From positions 186,001 to 250,000 of the forward strand of contig JARKIF010000018.1 of the NCBI GenBank assembly GCA_029378245.1: a stretch of 64,000 nt of DNA, in the 5' to 3' direction. Positions 30,601-43,158 of this stretch are shown piece after piece. Every line of letters starts with the position of its first letter. Positions within the stretch are counted from its first letter, which is position 1. Position numbers and translations under genes: made by a program. Source of the stretch: Roridomyces roridus. Taxonomy: Eukaryota; Basidiomycota; Agaricomycetes; Agaricales; Mycenaceae. The notes under the pieces were generated by a model that worked only from the letters and a program-made list of their open reading frames with translations, did not search any database and was not told the DNA's origin.

Positions 30601-33231
30601 TCATTCTTCGTCTGCGTCCTCCTGCTCCATCTTGGGCGTCACTTTCGGATACACGAATGCCTGCCATGCAACCACCCCAAGAATCACCCGCTGCACAAGA
30701 CCCAAAATCGATAACCCCGGCCGCGCATCATACCTCCCAACGATAAAGGGAAGAAATTTAAATGACTCCAGCACGGTTTGGATACAGCGGATGAGGACCG
30801 TGAGTTTGTACGCCCCGGCAAACGTTTTGGAGCGGTAGTTGAGGAGGATTTGGGTTATTTGGCCTGTGAGTTGGAGGGGGAACCAGATGATTCGGTAGAT
30901 TCGGATGAGAGGGTCGGTGGTATTCCACAGGAAGTCAGCTTGGACGCGAGCTGGGTGGAGGGATGTGATGAGCTCGTAGTCAAAGGGAAATTCGAAAAGG
31001 TGGATGATGGCAGTTAGTGTGATGGACATCTGCTGGGCTCGTCAGAAGTTGAATGACTGGATCAAGAAACTCACGGCGGCTTGGAAGACCCAGCTGGTGC
31101 GCGAGTCTAGACGCTGACTCGCACGTTCCTTGTGATTCGGACTGGCCCGGCTAACGGACGGAATCCAGGCATTCCAATTGAAAGAAAGCCGTGCCACGGT
31201 TCTCAACATCAACAATGGTGTGAGTAGAAAGAAACCCACGACCAAGGTAATTGCCCATAGGCTTGTAAACAGCTCGAGACCTCGCATGTGCGGTTTGAAA
31301 GCAACTATCGCGCCGATAATAGGGGGTACGATATCGGGCACAGCCTGTAAGACGGTGCCCGAAATGCTGATTCCGACGGTGGAGGTTCGTGTGTACCAGT
31401 AGTTTAGCTGGAGAATTGTTGCGAGCGGAGACAGCACGTAGCTAGGTTCAGAACTTGTCAGCTGAATGTCGAATGTAGATAAAACCACGGACCCGGCGAG
31501 CAATTGAATAAACAGCCGACGACGCGGATGAGCATCTTGGTGGAATCGATGACCAACTAAACCATCTTGAAGAGAGTGTGAGCGCGGATAGCTGAGTCGA
31601 GGGAAAGAAAACTTGCTCCATAATTCAGCAGAATCATGCTGTTGATTCTTTTTATATTCCGTCTCGTTGTGAGCAACGCGTTGTGATGGAACTTGGTCTG
31701 CGACGAAATACTTCCGAGGGCTGCGACCAGAATAAGAGATTTGCCAATTGATTTCGATGAACTCTAGGAAGGCATGAGCGGCAAGTACTGGACGCGAGAG
31801 TCCACTGCACCAGGATCCATCGAAGTGGTATTCTTCTATTCGGTGCAATTTTCTCTGGTTACAGGGATTGGGACGAGATCCTAGACTTGTGTCAAATTTC
31901 TTTGAAATTGGATAACAGATAACAGACCTTGGGACCAGCAGCCGAAGCAGCGTGACCAACATAGGGAGCATATGCCCATTCCGACTGGGATTCGTTCGTT
32001 TTTTTGAGCTCAAATCGGGTTTCCCAGTTCCCGTGCTTGGCATAGGTTCTTGCACACCATTCAAGGTCTGGCAACCCGTAAGGTCCTTGGCCGCACTAGG
32101 ATCGACAGTCGGCAATGTATACGAAAAGATGTATAAAAAACCAACCAACGATGAAGTGGAGCGCAGCTTCTTGTGCTCTTGGTTGTATAATTTGCGGTTG
32201 AAGATATGAGTCTCATCGACTACGCGGATTTGTGTTCTAAAAAGAGAATGAGTCTTGACCATATATGCGAACAAAACATACCGAGTTACGACGAATGGAT
32301 GGTGCTTGAGAATCGTTTTTTCGGGACCGTGGAACTGGAGGGTCATGTTCAAATGAGGAAGACCGTCCAAGGTCTCACCCAAATCAATTTTGAATGGCTG
32401 ATCCTCTTCTTCCTCTTCGTCGTCTTGGGCTTGTTCCTCTTTCTCGACAGAAACGGGTTCCGGTTCTGAGGAATTCACACATTGGCTGCCGATTTCATGG
32501 AATTCTAGTAGGGGCATCGAGAGGCCGAAAGAGTCCAGCGCTCTATCGGCGACAGTTTGTGGCCCGCTGTCCACGGCCCCGAGAGAGAACCTGCCGGTAA
32601 AGAGATTCATTATGATCGACGGTATTATGAAAATGACTCACGGCCAGGAACGAACAGGCGCCCATGGTGTCTTCCCTTCAGACCGCCAGGTCGAAAAATT
32701 CGTTACTTGGTCGAGGAGGGAAGGGGAAGTCGGAATTAAGACGAATCCGGCACGTAGGTCATTTTTGTTCAAGGAGAGGCGGTTACTGTAAATCGGGTTC
32801 ATATCGCCGCAATCGCGTGGACGTGGACTCACAAAATGGTGACAGGTAATTTGTAGGTCAGATTCTTCGATCTGTGTTTGTCCGCGAGACGGAGGCCACG
32901 GAAGACGATATCCGAGTAGATTGGCGAGTTGGAAACGCCGCTGCTCCCATTATTTTCCGAGTACCACACGCTCACAGCGATATCGAATGTCTGTTTGTCG
33001 TCGATGAGGGGACGGACCACGTTCGAACGGTTGGCGACCTCGTCCAGAGTTTGGTTTTGGTATATGCGTGAATGCTGACAGCCGCGCCACGTTGGCGGAA
33101 ATTTCGCTTCCCAGTGCGTAGACTAGGAGGGCCAGGAATAGTCCAACGGTCGTGAGACCGATGCACAGGCAAAATTTGCAGAGGGAGCCACGTTTTCTGG
33201 CGGGGACGCCTGGGTTAAGAGGACTGGACAT
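30601..33231 (-). pseudogene. Multi-pass membrane protein family, copy C (frame-disrupted)
   Basis: Start MSSPLNPGVP at 33231, one TM segment (GLTTVGLFLALLVYALG), then an ectodomain with VVRPLIDDKQ, NLTYKLP, RAGFVLIPTSP, SMPLLEFHEIG, an acidic Glu/Asp stretch, HPFVVTR, RTQIRVVDETH, LEWCARTY and SYSGRSPRKYF. The C-terminal multi-TM region ends GRYDARPGLS..YPKVTPKMEQ with an acidic tail. A long open stretch at 32610-31042 reads through several introns and should not be taken as one exon. Frame breaks relative to copies A and B lie near 33075-33090 (about 10 extra bases before HSRIYQ) and near 31827-31842 (an 8-bp partial duplication inside CTEYHF). The family is not recognised; a surface-exposed ectodomain plus 4-5 C-terminal TM helices is what can be seen. 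Confidence 0.6.
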
Positions 33232-33789
33232 GGGGGAGGGAAAAATTGAGCCACCAGCGCTGTCCAGTATTATAGCTGTCGAACAGCTGTGTTCGCTGTT
33301 GAACTCCCGCTATTGCATTGAAATCGCTGTGTAAGACTTTCAGTTGGATCCGGGCGTCGTCTTGTCAGCCACAGCCTCCAGAGCCGATAAGGCGCCCATC
33401 CTGAATTCGAGGACACCACATAGAGAAAACATATGTGTGAAGTTCCACCAGTGGCACCGCCTGGTCCGCCGGTAAGTTGAATATTAATCGCAACCGAAAG
33501 GAGTAATGAAAGATTAATGGAAGCAGCATGATTACTAGGAGAATGAGAATGTCCTAGAGTGCTGCATTTAAAAAGTCCAAGAGGGTCCATGTTCAGCCAG
33601 TGTTCGGAGTCAGTTGCAAGAGTTGAGTTTGCCCGAGTTTGCTGACGAACGTGACTCGTCTGATCTGACTCTCTTTGCTTCAGACCTTCGTCATGCTAGG
33701 CTTTTAAAGACCCAAAGCTGCTTCAAGACGGTCCAACCCTACCATGATCCCGCGAATATCTACTTCTACATAACTCGATAACAGCTCAA
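33232..33789. other. Intergenic region
   Basis: Divergent spacer between membrane copy C (minus) and the GTPBP-like gene (plus). No gene recognised. Confidence 0.45.
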
Positions 33790-35212
33790 ATGTTCGGTGA
33801 AGATCTCTCGGAGAGTCGGGTGCCCAGCCCTTGGGACACTATCATCTCTACCCCTCCATCGCCCTCTCCCAGCCCTCTGGCAGCTATCCCAAAGCTCGTC
33901 CCAGAGCAGGATGACGGCAACGTCGAATACAAGCTCCAGCTTCTCTCGCCCTCCCCAGCCCGCTTTGCCCGTCTCGTCACTCAGATGAAGTGGCGACTCC
34001 TCGAGGGCAGTGGCCAAGCGTATTACGAGTAAGCTGTCCTGCAGCCCTGGAGCAAATTCTGACCACCTCTCCAGAATTGGCGTCGCAGACTCTGGGCTGT
34101 TAATCGGTCTTCCTCGAGCCGAGTTGGAGCAGAGTCTGGAGACACTCGAGGTGAGCATATATTTCAGGTACCACGTCTGAGAGGCTCATTGTCTTAGATG
34201 ATGGCCGGTGAAATTGGTGCCAGTGTCATTGTTGTGAAAGAGATAGAGGTTCCTGCTGCACTGGCTGGTCTGGCAGGCACGCAGACCGACTCGTGGAATG
34301 GCAAACGTGGGCTGCGGCGCCAGCTCATGAGTTCGGAGAGTTCGGCCGACGATTCCACCGCTACAAACACCGAGACGGAGATGTCTGCGACCGACGTCGA
34401 AGAAGACCTTTCGTCCACCGTGCTTCTCTCCGACAAGCCCCAGGATCCCAGCGCTATCTTCTTCATGGACGACGTCGACTCTGCAGCGGAGAACGGCGAT
34501 GTCGAGTCTTCGGACGAGTCCCCTCCAATACAGCCCGTGTACACGATCGACCTCGAAATCGCTTCGGTCTTCAAGCCCCGGCCAATGCGCGCCAAGGCAG
34601 CTTCCCACGTTCCTCTCCCGACAAAGAACAAACGTGGGTCAAAGACGAGGAAGGGGAAACATCTCCCAGACGGTCTCATTACCTCCACGTCTCCGGTTGA
34701 CGAAGACGCTGTGGCCAAGCCGCCTGTCTGCCAAAGCGCAAAAGCGACGGCAGGCGCGGGACCGCAAACGAGAGGCGAGGAGGGAGGCGCTCGTGACGCA
34801 TGCCACCGCGGCACTGGCAGAGCCGGACATCGCCGCTGCCGTCGATGACGCGGGTCTAGTCTCGGACCTCGAGGCACTTCATGTAGCAGTCGAGCCCTTC
34901 CCCTTGGCCATCGTCTCCGAGCAGACCATACCTTCCCTCGAACTCACCGCAGCTCCTGACGCCGAGGTCGCCGAGACCGTCGACGTGGATGAGGAAGACG
35001 ACGTGTTTCCGTCCCCAATGACCGCCGTCCCAGGTCCCTTCCCCGAATTTGCGTCACAGCTCACCGTCCCGATCGAAATCAGTGTAATACGCGGCGCAAA
35101 GAATGAGGACGGCACTAGTGCATTGCCCCGACTGATCGTGGAGGCTCTCGTGGTGCGCAAGATGTCCATAGAAGAAGCGTTTCTGGATTTCGGAGGGTTT
35201 TCCTTGACTTGA
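33790..35212 (+). CDS. Protein with GTPBP1/2-like N-terminal domain, GTPase domain absent
   Basis: Four exons, 33790-34028, 34075-34150, 34198-34633 and 34737-35212, give 408 residues. Introns start GTAAGC, GTGAGC and GTGGGT; the 103-bp third intron is needed to join the frames. Residues about 45-130 (EYKLQLLSPS, LVTQMKWRLLEGSGQAYYE, IGVADSGLLIGLPRAELEQS) match the region that precedes the GTPase domain in eukaryotic GTPBP1/GTPBP2 proteins. No P-loop (GxxxxGKS/T) or NKxD follows. Instead there is a Ser/Asp-rich linker, a Lys/Arg-rich segment (QKRRQARDRKREARREALV) and an acidic C-terminal part ending SIEEAFLDFGG. It could be a family member that lost its GTPase, or a split gene. The exon model is good; the function is open. 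Confidence 0.7.
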
Positions 35213-35468
35213 ATTCCTCCCTTGGTTCCCTAAACATGCATGGATAGCATCTACCTATTTCTAATCTCTATATTCCTCTTTCTGTACCTTCTAGTCTGTT
35301 GTTGTAGAGTGTACATGTGTGTATGTCAGGACCTCAAGTTATTTCATCAAGCAGTGTCCACGATTCGGGCAAAAAGTACAATGTTCCATGAGTAGGTGAG
35401 AGTAAAGAAACGTAGGTAGGTATAATATGCAAAGAGGTATTACGATAAAGGCTACATGAACAAACGTC

Positions 35469-38400
35469 TCAGACGCCGCCGCCTTCAGGAAGGGACGGTA
35501 GCGGTGGAACAGCCGGTATTTCAGGTTGCTGCTGCCTATTCGCAGAAGGCCGCTTCAGCTTCCGTTGCTCCAGCTCCTTCGCGCGCTGCTCCTGCTCTGC
35601 CTGCATCGCAGTTTGTATCTGCAGCTGTTGCGCGATAAACTCAGAGGTCCCAGGCCTGTAGACAAACAATCGTCAACAGAGTGCCGAAATAACAGAAAAA
35701 AACTCAACGTACCTCATCCGCAAAATCCTCATGATCGTTTCACCGTTGGAAACCTCCTTTTCCTCCCGCTTCTCCTTCTTCCGCTCCTTGATCGTGCCGA
35801 GATTGCGTTGTTGGTACACACTCTTGGCCCGCTTCTTGGTCGTAGGTGCAGAACGCAGACTTTGTTGCATCATGCGAACGCATTCTTCCATCAGGGCGTC
35901 AGTGTGCCAGTCATAGTACAACCGGATCGAATAGACGTCGCGGTATTTCTGGTTCTGGAGAACCTCCAGCGGAACAGGCCCTTCGCCGTTGGCGTAAAAG
36001 TAGTCTCTCAAGAACTATCCGATCCCGTCAGAGGACACAGAAAAGCAAAAGAAATTGGACACACCTTCAGCCACTTGAAAACGACATCCACCTCCTTGTC
36101 ACTCAATGGCTTCATATCACTGCCGACTTCGGACAGTGGCGGGATGAGCAGGCCTTCGATGAACGTGAGAATCTCCTTCCACACCCTGGTCATGACCATC
36201 TCCTTGGCGTTATCGCTGAGGTATGTGTTGAGCGTTTGAAGATTGGCGTCAAAGTAGTCGAATAGTGGTAGGATAGCCTGCTCAATCTCGACGTCCGTGA
36301 GATCCTCCGGGCGCACACGTGGCCTCTCAGAGCTCGGTAATGGAATCTGCACATCGCTCGACGAGGCCCCAAGCGCGGAGCGATACAAAGAGGTCACATT
36401 GCTCAGGGCCTTGTTGTAATCCAAAGCAGGACCTCCGGCCTTGAGCAGCGTTTTCAGAACGTTTCGTGAGAGACATTGCTGAATGAATGGTGACATCTGC
36501 TGCCGATTAGCATGAATCAGAAAATGAAGAAAAGAGGCAAGTACCTTGTCAATGAAGATGCGCAACATATCACCCTCAGCTCTCTTCAGCGACCTGAAGG
36601 CTCGTCCAAAGTAGAACTGAATGTCATCCTTCTCGCCCTCCATACTGATCCTAACCAAAACCCGTCCTTGAGTATCCAGGTCCATCCACAGATCGTGGGC
36701 GAGGAAGTCACCAAACCGCTTCGGGTCGAGACACAAGTACGCTCGCCCGACCGTGTCGTGTTTGCCCACCAAGGCCCGATCACGCACGCTGACCATCAGC
36801 CATAACGGCTTTTCGACCGAGATATCGAACGTCTCATCCCCTGCAGCCTATCAGTAAACACAAAAACCGAGCCCAGGGCAAGTACTCACACCGAGGATTT
36901 AAAGACTCGTATATAGTGCGGGTCTTGGCCAACCTAACCCCCGCCTCATCACTAAGAGTGATGAACGTATCAAGTTTGGCAGACGGACTGCCATCGAGTG
37001 GAACGAGCCCCTCGGCAATCATAATCTTGACCGAGAACAAGAACCTATCGTGCTCCGACTTTGCCGGTACTGGTGGACTGAGCTTGAGCACCTCGGAAAT
37101 CTTATCCGCCTGCATCTGATTATACATGTTATCCAGAAGCTTGCGTGCCGCTTCGACGTTATTAAGCTTGACGCAGGACTCGGGCTGGAAATTGAACGGC
37201 TCCACTTTCTTGTCGCCCTGAATCGCCAGTTGTCTAGCCTTTTCATACCATGCAGACGACTTCTGCGGTTGGAGGTAGTCTGTTGGTCGTGGGAACATCT
37301 CCGTCAAGAAAAGCCCTTCGACGCTCCGGCAGTACTGCTCGATGGCTTTCGAAATAGTCTGGAAGGACGTAAGCAATGATTCAATAGAAGGCCTCGAAAG
37401 TACCTTGGAAAGCGTCGTGAAGAACCGGGCTTCCTGGTAGTCATCTTCCCATTGCAGATCTTGCAAAAAGTCGATGGGACTTCTCAAAGAATCGAAGAGA
37501 TCTACGATCGAGGAGCTGTGGCCTTCAGTACCTTCCGCCTGGAACTGAAGAATGAGTGAGTAACTTTACAATCAATAGCCGGCAAACGCACTTTATCAGC
37601 GGCAATGGCCTAGATGTATTTCAGTATCCGGTCAACGCGCGGACCAAAAAAGAACTCACCGCTTCGACCCACTGCCCAGTCTTGTTGTCCGTGTTCGACA
37701 ACCACTGCCGCACGTACGGCTCGAAGAACCCATGGGTGTCAAATTCAACGTGGCCTCTGCAGCAGGTTGAGCAAAGGTAGCCGGACGTAGAGGAAACTCA
37801 CTCCGGACAGAACGCAGAAAACATGGACAACAGCGTCTTCGTCCGGCGGTACAGCGCGAAGATGTCCTGGATGGGCACATCCGGGGTAGGCCCGTTCATG
37901 GATGATTCAAACAACCGCTTCTGGGAGGACAGCACTTCGCGAACAAACTGCGGCACCGTGGCCTCCACTGTTAGTGACACGAGATCCAGTTGTCTGTGAA
38001 TAAAAGGTAAGTTACGTCAGCAGTAGCTGATGCAATAACTGACCCAAGTAATGGCTCCGGGAACCGCTTGTCAAGCAATTTCGCAACCTTCTCCAACTCG
38101 TCCGTCATGAGCAAGAGCGGCAGAGCACGGTTCACCCCAGGGGCCGCTTGCAGTTCCTGCAGCTTGAGCGCGTACCACCTCAACGCTACCTGCTGAATCT
38201 GCGTTTTGACATCGGCGAGTCGGGCGTTGATGTCAAGGTCAAACCCAAACTGCTCGAGCAGTCCGCTGTCACGTATTTGCTCGAGAACATCCAAGAACGG
38301 CCCAACTTCATCTGGCTTGATGAGGGGGATACTGTCCATGGCGTGGTAGAGAGAAGAGAGGAAGGTGTTGAAGAGGCCGCCGTAAACGTTGGCAAGATAT

Positions 38401-40173
38401 TCCGACTGTTCTTCCACTTAAGCGCTGGTAAGACACAAGAATCAAAAGCACCTACGTCCTGAGATGGCCAGTTTTCCAACGCCATGTCGCTCATGACCTT
38501 GGACACATGGGAGAGCGCCTCCGGTACGCATTCCATGGGGATATCCTGCCGCTCGTAGAACTGCTTGACAAGGTCAAGGAAGCACACGGCGCGATAAGCA
38601 TGTCCTATCCGCCATCTCAGTGCACATTCATTGAGCAAGTCCAAATGCGCTGATGAGAGGATGCCCAGCGAGACCTCGTCGTTGTCGTCCACCTCGGGGC
38701 TCAGCATGATTTCGAGATCGGTGAGCAGACAATGCTCCAAGAGACGTTTATAGTATTTCTTGGGATTGGGCGGAATGTATGTGAAGTTGTGCCCCACTTC
38801 CACCTCGTCGTCTGCGAGGACATCCTCTCCAAGCTGCTCGCCATTGCCTTCTACGGCAGCGTAGAATGACCGACGGCTGCCTATAGAGGTGTTTCGAGCT
38901 GGGACCTCGTAGCCCGAATAAGACGACCCTGGGCGACCACCATACGTGTTCTCGGAAGCCGTCGGCTTGGCCATCTCAGGATTGAATTGGACCATCGCCA
39001 CCATGAGTTGTTGAAGCGTCGAGGTTTCGAGCGATCGCCAATGCTGCCACGCCGCGTCGTTATCAAAGTCCTCTCGTCGGCCGGGGAATGGTGCGCCCGC
39101 GTTGATATTCTTGAGACAGGTCTGAATCGTCACAGATGAGAGAAGGAATGATGTAGAGGTAGCGGGACGCACCTTCAAGTCTGCCAACGCGGCTTTTTCC
39201 GTACATAAGCTCCTCAGCCCGTCGATCTCTTTCTGCACCTCGGACTCGGGAACGCGGAACAAGGCGGTCACCACTTTGACTAGCGCCATGTCGGCGACAC
39301 TGCTGCTGACCGTAGGGACCGTGATGGAGTCACGCTGCGATGTGGAAGCAGAGTCATATCCGGAATCACTGGAGCTCTGCGATGGAGCAAGCTTGGAAGT
39401 ATATGTGTCCAGTCGACTGAGGAGTTCAGGCGAGACATGATTGACGGAGCGAAGACAATCTCGGAGCATCTTGACAAAGATGGCAATGTGGTTGTTGAGC
39501 TCAAGCTTCCAGCCGTCCCCTGCGAGGGTGGGTTCCTTCTTGAGGACGGTTGTCGCATGGGTGGCAAACATGAGGATGAGCTCTTCAATCTTGCGGTTTT
39601 CCTTCATCTGCCGCTTGAAGCTTTCGACGAGAAATTGGCCGTAGAATTTCGCCATCGTTCGTCGCACCAGCTGGTCCGAATATCTAACGAGCTGAGTGAG
39701 GACAGATGCAGAAATTTTAGCGCAGTAACGCACGCTGGGTCCTTCCCCATAGCTATATTCTGCAGTTTCTGCTCCAGCACCCTGAGAAGTTTCTCGGGAA
39801 ATTTGACGCTTTTGGGTCCATCCCGAACGTCCTTGAACAGGTCGCCGATCGAAAAGTTGGACAGAGCAGATAGCCTGGAATGGGTCTCCCGATCCCGGGC
39901 ATCGGCGGCAGGCGTAACAGCGGTCGTCGTTTCGGTGGGTTTGGGCATTAAGAGATAGCTGAGGAAGCTGGGATGAAATATACATGAGACCGAGCTGCGT
40001 CATGATACGATTGGGGCTCACGAAACGCGGAGGGCATAGCTGAGGGCGCAGCGGTTATTTCATTGAATTTTAATGGTAAGGACAGGGAAGACTAACGCGA
40101 AGATATCATCGTCGGTAACATACTTGGAAACGCGATTCTCGGAGGCGACACTCTGGTAGCTTCGCCGGGACAT
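35469..40173 (-). CDS. Munc13/Ync13-like protein with C2 and MHD regions
   Basis: Multi-exon gene of well over 1,300 residues. The start is placed at 40173: MSRRSYQSVASENRVSKYV, followed by two short introns, reads in frame through YALRVSFLSYLL into MPKPTETTTAV at 39948, so that later methionine is not the first. The middle part contains long helical exons (for example 39730-39180 and 39110-38460) and a region corresponding to the Munc13 MUN/MHD1 domain (about 38460-37970). A C2 domain follows at about 37100-36650 (SVKIMIAEGLVPLDG, LDTFITLSD, TIYESLNPR), then an MHD2-like region at about 36480-35700 and a basic coiled-coil tail. Fungal relatives such as fission-yeast Ync13 and Git1 act at the plasma membrane in exocytosis and cytokinesis, or in glucose signalling. 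It converges on the GTPBP-like gene with a 256-bp spacer. Confidence 0.8.
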
Positions 40174-40374
40174 GGGCGAGGAGAAGGTCGGCGACGGAAG
40201 AGAAAAGAATGGAGGCGGAGATGAGGGTGACGGCGCAGTATAAAAGCTGTCCAGGAAACGGACTCGTCCCGGTCAGTGTGTATTCCGCCCGTGGCTCGCG
40301 ATGGAGGCTGTTGCGACCAAACAGTGATCAACCGCTTCAAGTGCACTACGCTGGCGTCCCAAATAGGCAACTAC

Positions 40375-40500
40375 GAGAAACTACCTACAGCGTATATACT
40401 CCTACTCCGAATGCGGGGTCCATAAGCTCTAGGCAACTAGGAAGAAACTACGTAGTCACGGCGTATATGCTGCGACTCCGAATGCGAGATCCATAAGCTC
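40375..40500. repeat. Imperfect tandem repeat of the MFS gene 3' end
   Basis: A segment of about 55-60 bp containing CATAAGCTCTA occurs at about 40375-40432 and again at about 40441-40500. The second unit overlaps the last coding codons of the MFS gene, and the first lies just downstream of its stop. It looks like a local duplication of the terminal coding segment. Confidence 0.55.
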
Positions 40501-42525
40501 TAAAGACAAACGGTATCGGCGCGAGAGTACAAGCAATCCCGGCGAGCAGGGATGAGGCCCCCTGGACACTGAGCTTGTGGTACATCTGCACAGAAAACAA
40601 GGGGAATACGCCCCCGAAAACTGCACGACTCGCCATTCCCGCGGCCAGAGCGCTGGCCGCAGTTTGCAAATAACAGTCTATCAGATATGGGACCTTGGAC
40701 CATATGAGTGAAAAGTCGAGGGAAGGGAAATGCTGCCTGCTCACAAATCCGGTGAAAATCAGGAGCATGCTCGTCGCAAAGAGGAATTCAGCGATGCAAG
40801 GAGCAATCCAATGGACGTGATTAAATGGGGCAGTCCACGCAAAGATGAATAAAGAGCTATCGGAAGTCAGAAGAATAGACGCGGTCAAGTTTGGTAAACG
40901 AACATGGGTGAAAGGATTGCGCCATAATATGCCAACGCTAGTCGGGCCTCGGGTTGCGTGGGCAAGCCTCTTTGGGCATCAACCTCGGCGCTCTTCAAGT
41001 ACAGTTTTTCTTTTCCAATTAACAAGAATGAATAGGGGAGTAGTGGATTCACTCACGACCGATCGTTGCAAGGAGTACGCAGGCAAACAGGAATCCCAAT
41101 CCAAGACTGATATACGTCAATCCGTATGAGGTGCTCGAGAATCCACGAATTTCGAGGTAGACCACAGTGAACGCCTAGGACAAAATCAGGGCTGGGCTTT
41201 GAGCTACTAGAGAGTCACATACCTCGAAGAATCCATACAGAATTCCATACAAGACGCTGAGATATATCGAAACGAGCATGACCACGGGCTCTGTGAACAG
41301 ATATATGATAGGCCGAGCAAGAGCGGTCTTGAAAACGTTGGCAATCATGCGTAGAGTCAGTGGCGATGGCGCTTTCCCCTCTTTAGCCACCCGCTTTTTG
41401 AGCAACGTGGGCCCGTGAGTTTCAGGAACAAAAGCGACCGCGAGGCTGAGGACTGTCGAAAAAATGGCCATGACACGAAGATTCCATCTAGATGCAGATT
41501 GAGGCCAATGTGGTCGTTGACAGACCAGTCCACGCACCGAAACCCAGCATCATGTTGAATGAATGCGGATATTAACGGTCCAATACTGGGTCCTCCAAAT
41601 GCCATGAGCGCATCTGCGGTAAAGGTGACTTTGAATTCAAGACAATGGAGTGCAGTGTACGCACAGCAAATCGAATAGACCCCTCTTTCCGCCGGCGTCG
41701 TGTAATCTCCCAGAGAAGCGGGCACATTGTTAATGGTGCTGCTCCCGAAGAAGCCAATCAAGAACCGGAAGATGAGCATGCTTGCGGCGTTGTTTGAAAC
41801 GGCAGCCCCCCAGCTGAAAACTTCGACGAGTGAAAACGAGTCGACAGAGACGACGGAGGAGACATACTGCTGTAAAATATCCCAGTGAAGACATACACCG
41901 CTCTCCGCCCATAGATCTCGGAGGCAGGTGCCCACAGCAACGGCCCCGCTGCGAATCCAAGTCTAGAAAACGTGTTATGGTCGAGAAGCAGCCGAGTGAA
42001 TCTGAGCCTACACAGTAAGCGTGACCCCCAGAATAGCGACTGTTTGCGAGTAAGTGTCCGCGTCGAGGCAATGAAATACACACGAACCTTCTTGAGATAT
42101 ATGGTAGCGATTCATCAACGCAGGAAGGCTCGCAACCTGTCGATCGTAAGTTGGGGGAATTCAACAGTGTGTATCGACAAACGTAGGCGGTGGAGGAATA
42201 AGTCAGTGTCAAGACCGACACACAAAGCACAAAAGTAACCATCTGCATTCTCTCTGAGCCCGAGTATTAACCCAGAGGGAATTGCTCACAATCTTCTTTC
42301 TGGGAGTCCAATTTCTAGGATCTGTGGTATCGCGTCAAGTCCGGCGTCAAGACGGGAGAAAAAAAACATACTCTCTGGGTCATCAGGGGCCAGTGTGAGT
42401 GGGAGAGGTGATTTCTGGTCTTCTTCCTTGCCAATTATTGTCTCGGCGACACTGTGACGACCCTCTAAATCGAGAGCGAGGTCAGTCGGGGTGAGATCCG
42501 TGGTCTTGTCTTCGCGTTCGCTCAT
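40448..42525 (-). CDS. Major facilitator superfamily transporter, DHA1 type
   Basis: Multi-exon plasma-membrane transporter starting at 42525 with a hydrophilic N-terminus. Splicing restores the classical segments: PENPRNWTPRKKI before TM1, then VTFVLCVSVLTLTYSS, then ASLPALMNRYHISQEVAILG, then GPLLWAPASEIYGRR, the signature of 12-TM drug:H+ antiporters and polyamine transporters of the DHA1 group. Next come GFFGSSTINNVPASLGDYTTPAERG, SICYALMAFGGPSIGPLI, VPETHGPTLLKKR in the central loop, and the C-terminal six TM helices. The introns I could reconstruct (including GTATGT, GTGAGC, GTTCGT and GTGCGT donors) all keep frame, so the gene looks intact. The substrate cannot be assigned; polyamine, toxin or drug efflux is typical for this clade. 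Confidence 0.85.
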
Positions 42526-43158
42526 GTCTTTGGGGTGGGAGTCTGCTAGATGGTCTCATGCCAGTTTAAATGAAAGAAATTAGCAGTGATCGGCGTGCCC
42601 GAGGTGCTGCCCGAGGCATCATTGGGTCTCTACACATTCGACCCCTTACCTGATATCGGGCAGCTTATGTAGCCGTCGGACCAGCCCGCACCCGTGAAAG
42701 CAGGATTGATTGGGGTTTGAAAACAGCGACCGCGCGCAAGGAGCAAAGATTCAGGATGGGACCTCAGATCTCAGAGTCAGGGACCAAAGAAACGAGCCTC
42801 GAACTTGTGTTAACAAGTCCGTCGTCGATTACAAGTTGGGCCGGATTGCCAAGCATGAAAAACGAACAAGAGAGAGCTTGTTCCCAAAGAACAGCTAGTC
42901 GTAGACTCAGGAATTTTGACAAAACTTTGATGAGCTCTTTGATCTCTCGGGTCATCAGACACGTACCGGTCATTGGTCAATTGAGTATTTAGTCAGGTTA
43001 TCTGCGGACGCTCGGCTTGACGAGAGCAAGTTTATGCACTAGCGGTTTTCTTGCGAGCGGAACAAAGGATGGGCTGTGTATTGCGAAATTGCGCATGGAA
43101 TTGGAAGAGATAAACAACACACTACGCCGTCAAGCAGAGAAAATACATTATACAGTCC
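42526..43158. other. Intergenic region
   Basis: Promoter side of the MFS gene and 3' flank of the first NLR-like gene. A short direct repeat (GCCCGAGG) occurs at 42598 and 42610. No gene recognised. Confidence 0.45.

Noticed and set aside
31042..32610. A 522-codon continuous frame in membrane-family copy C
   Set aside because: Comparison with copies A and B shows it reads through several introns and a frame break, so it is not one protein.
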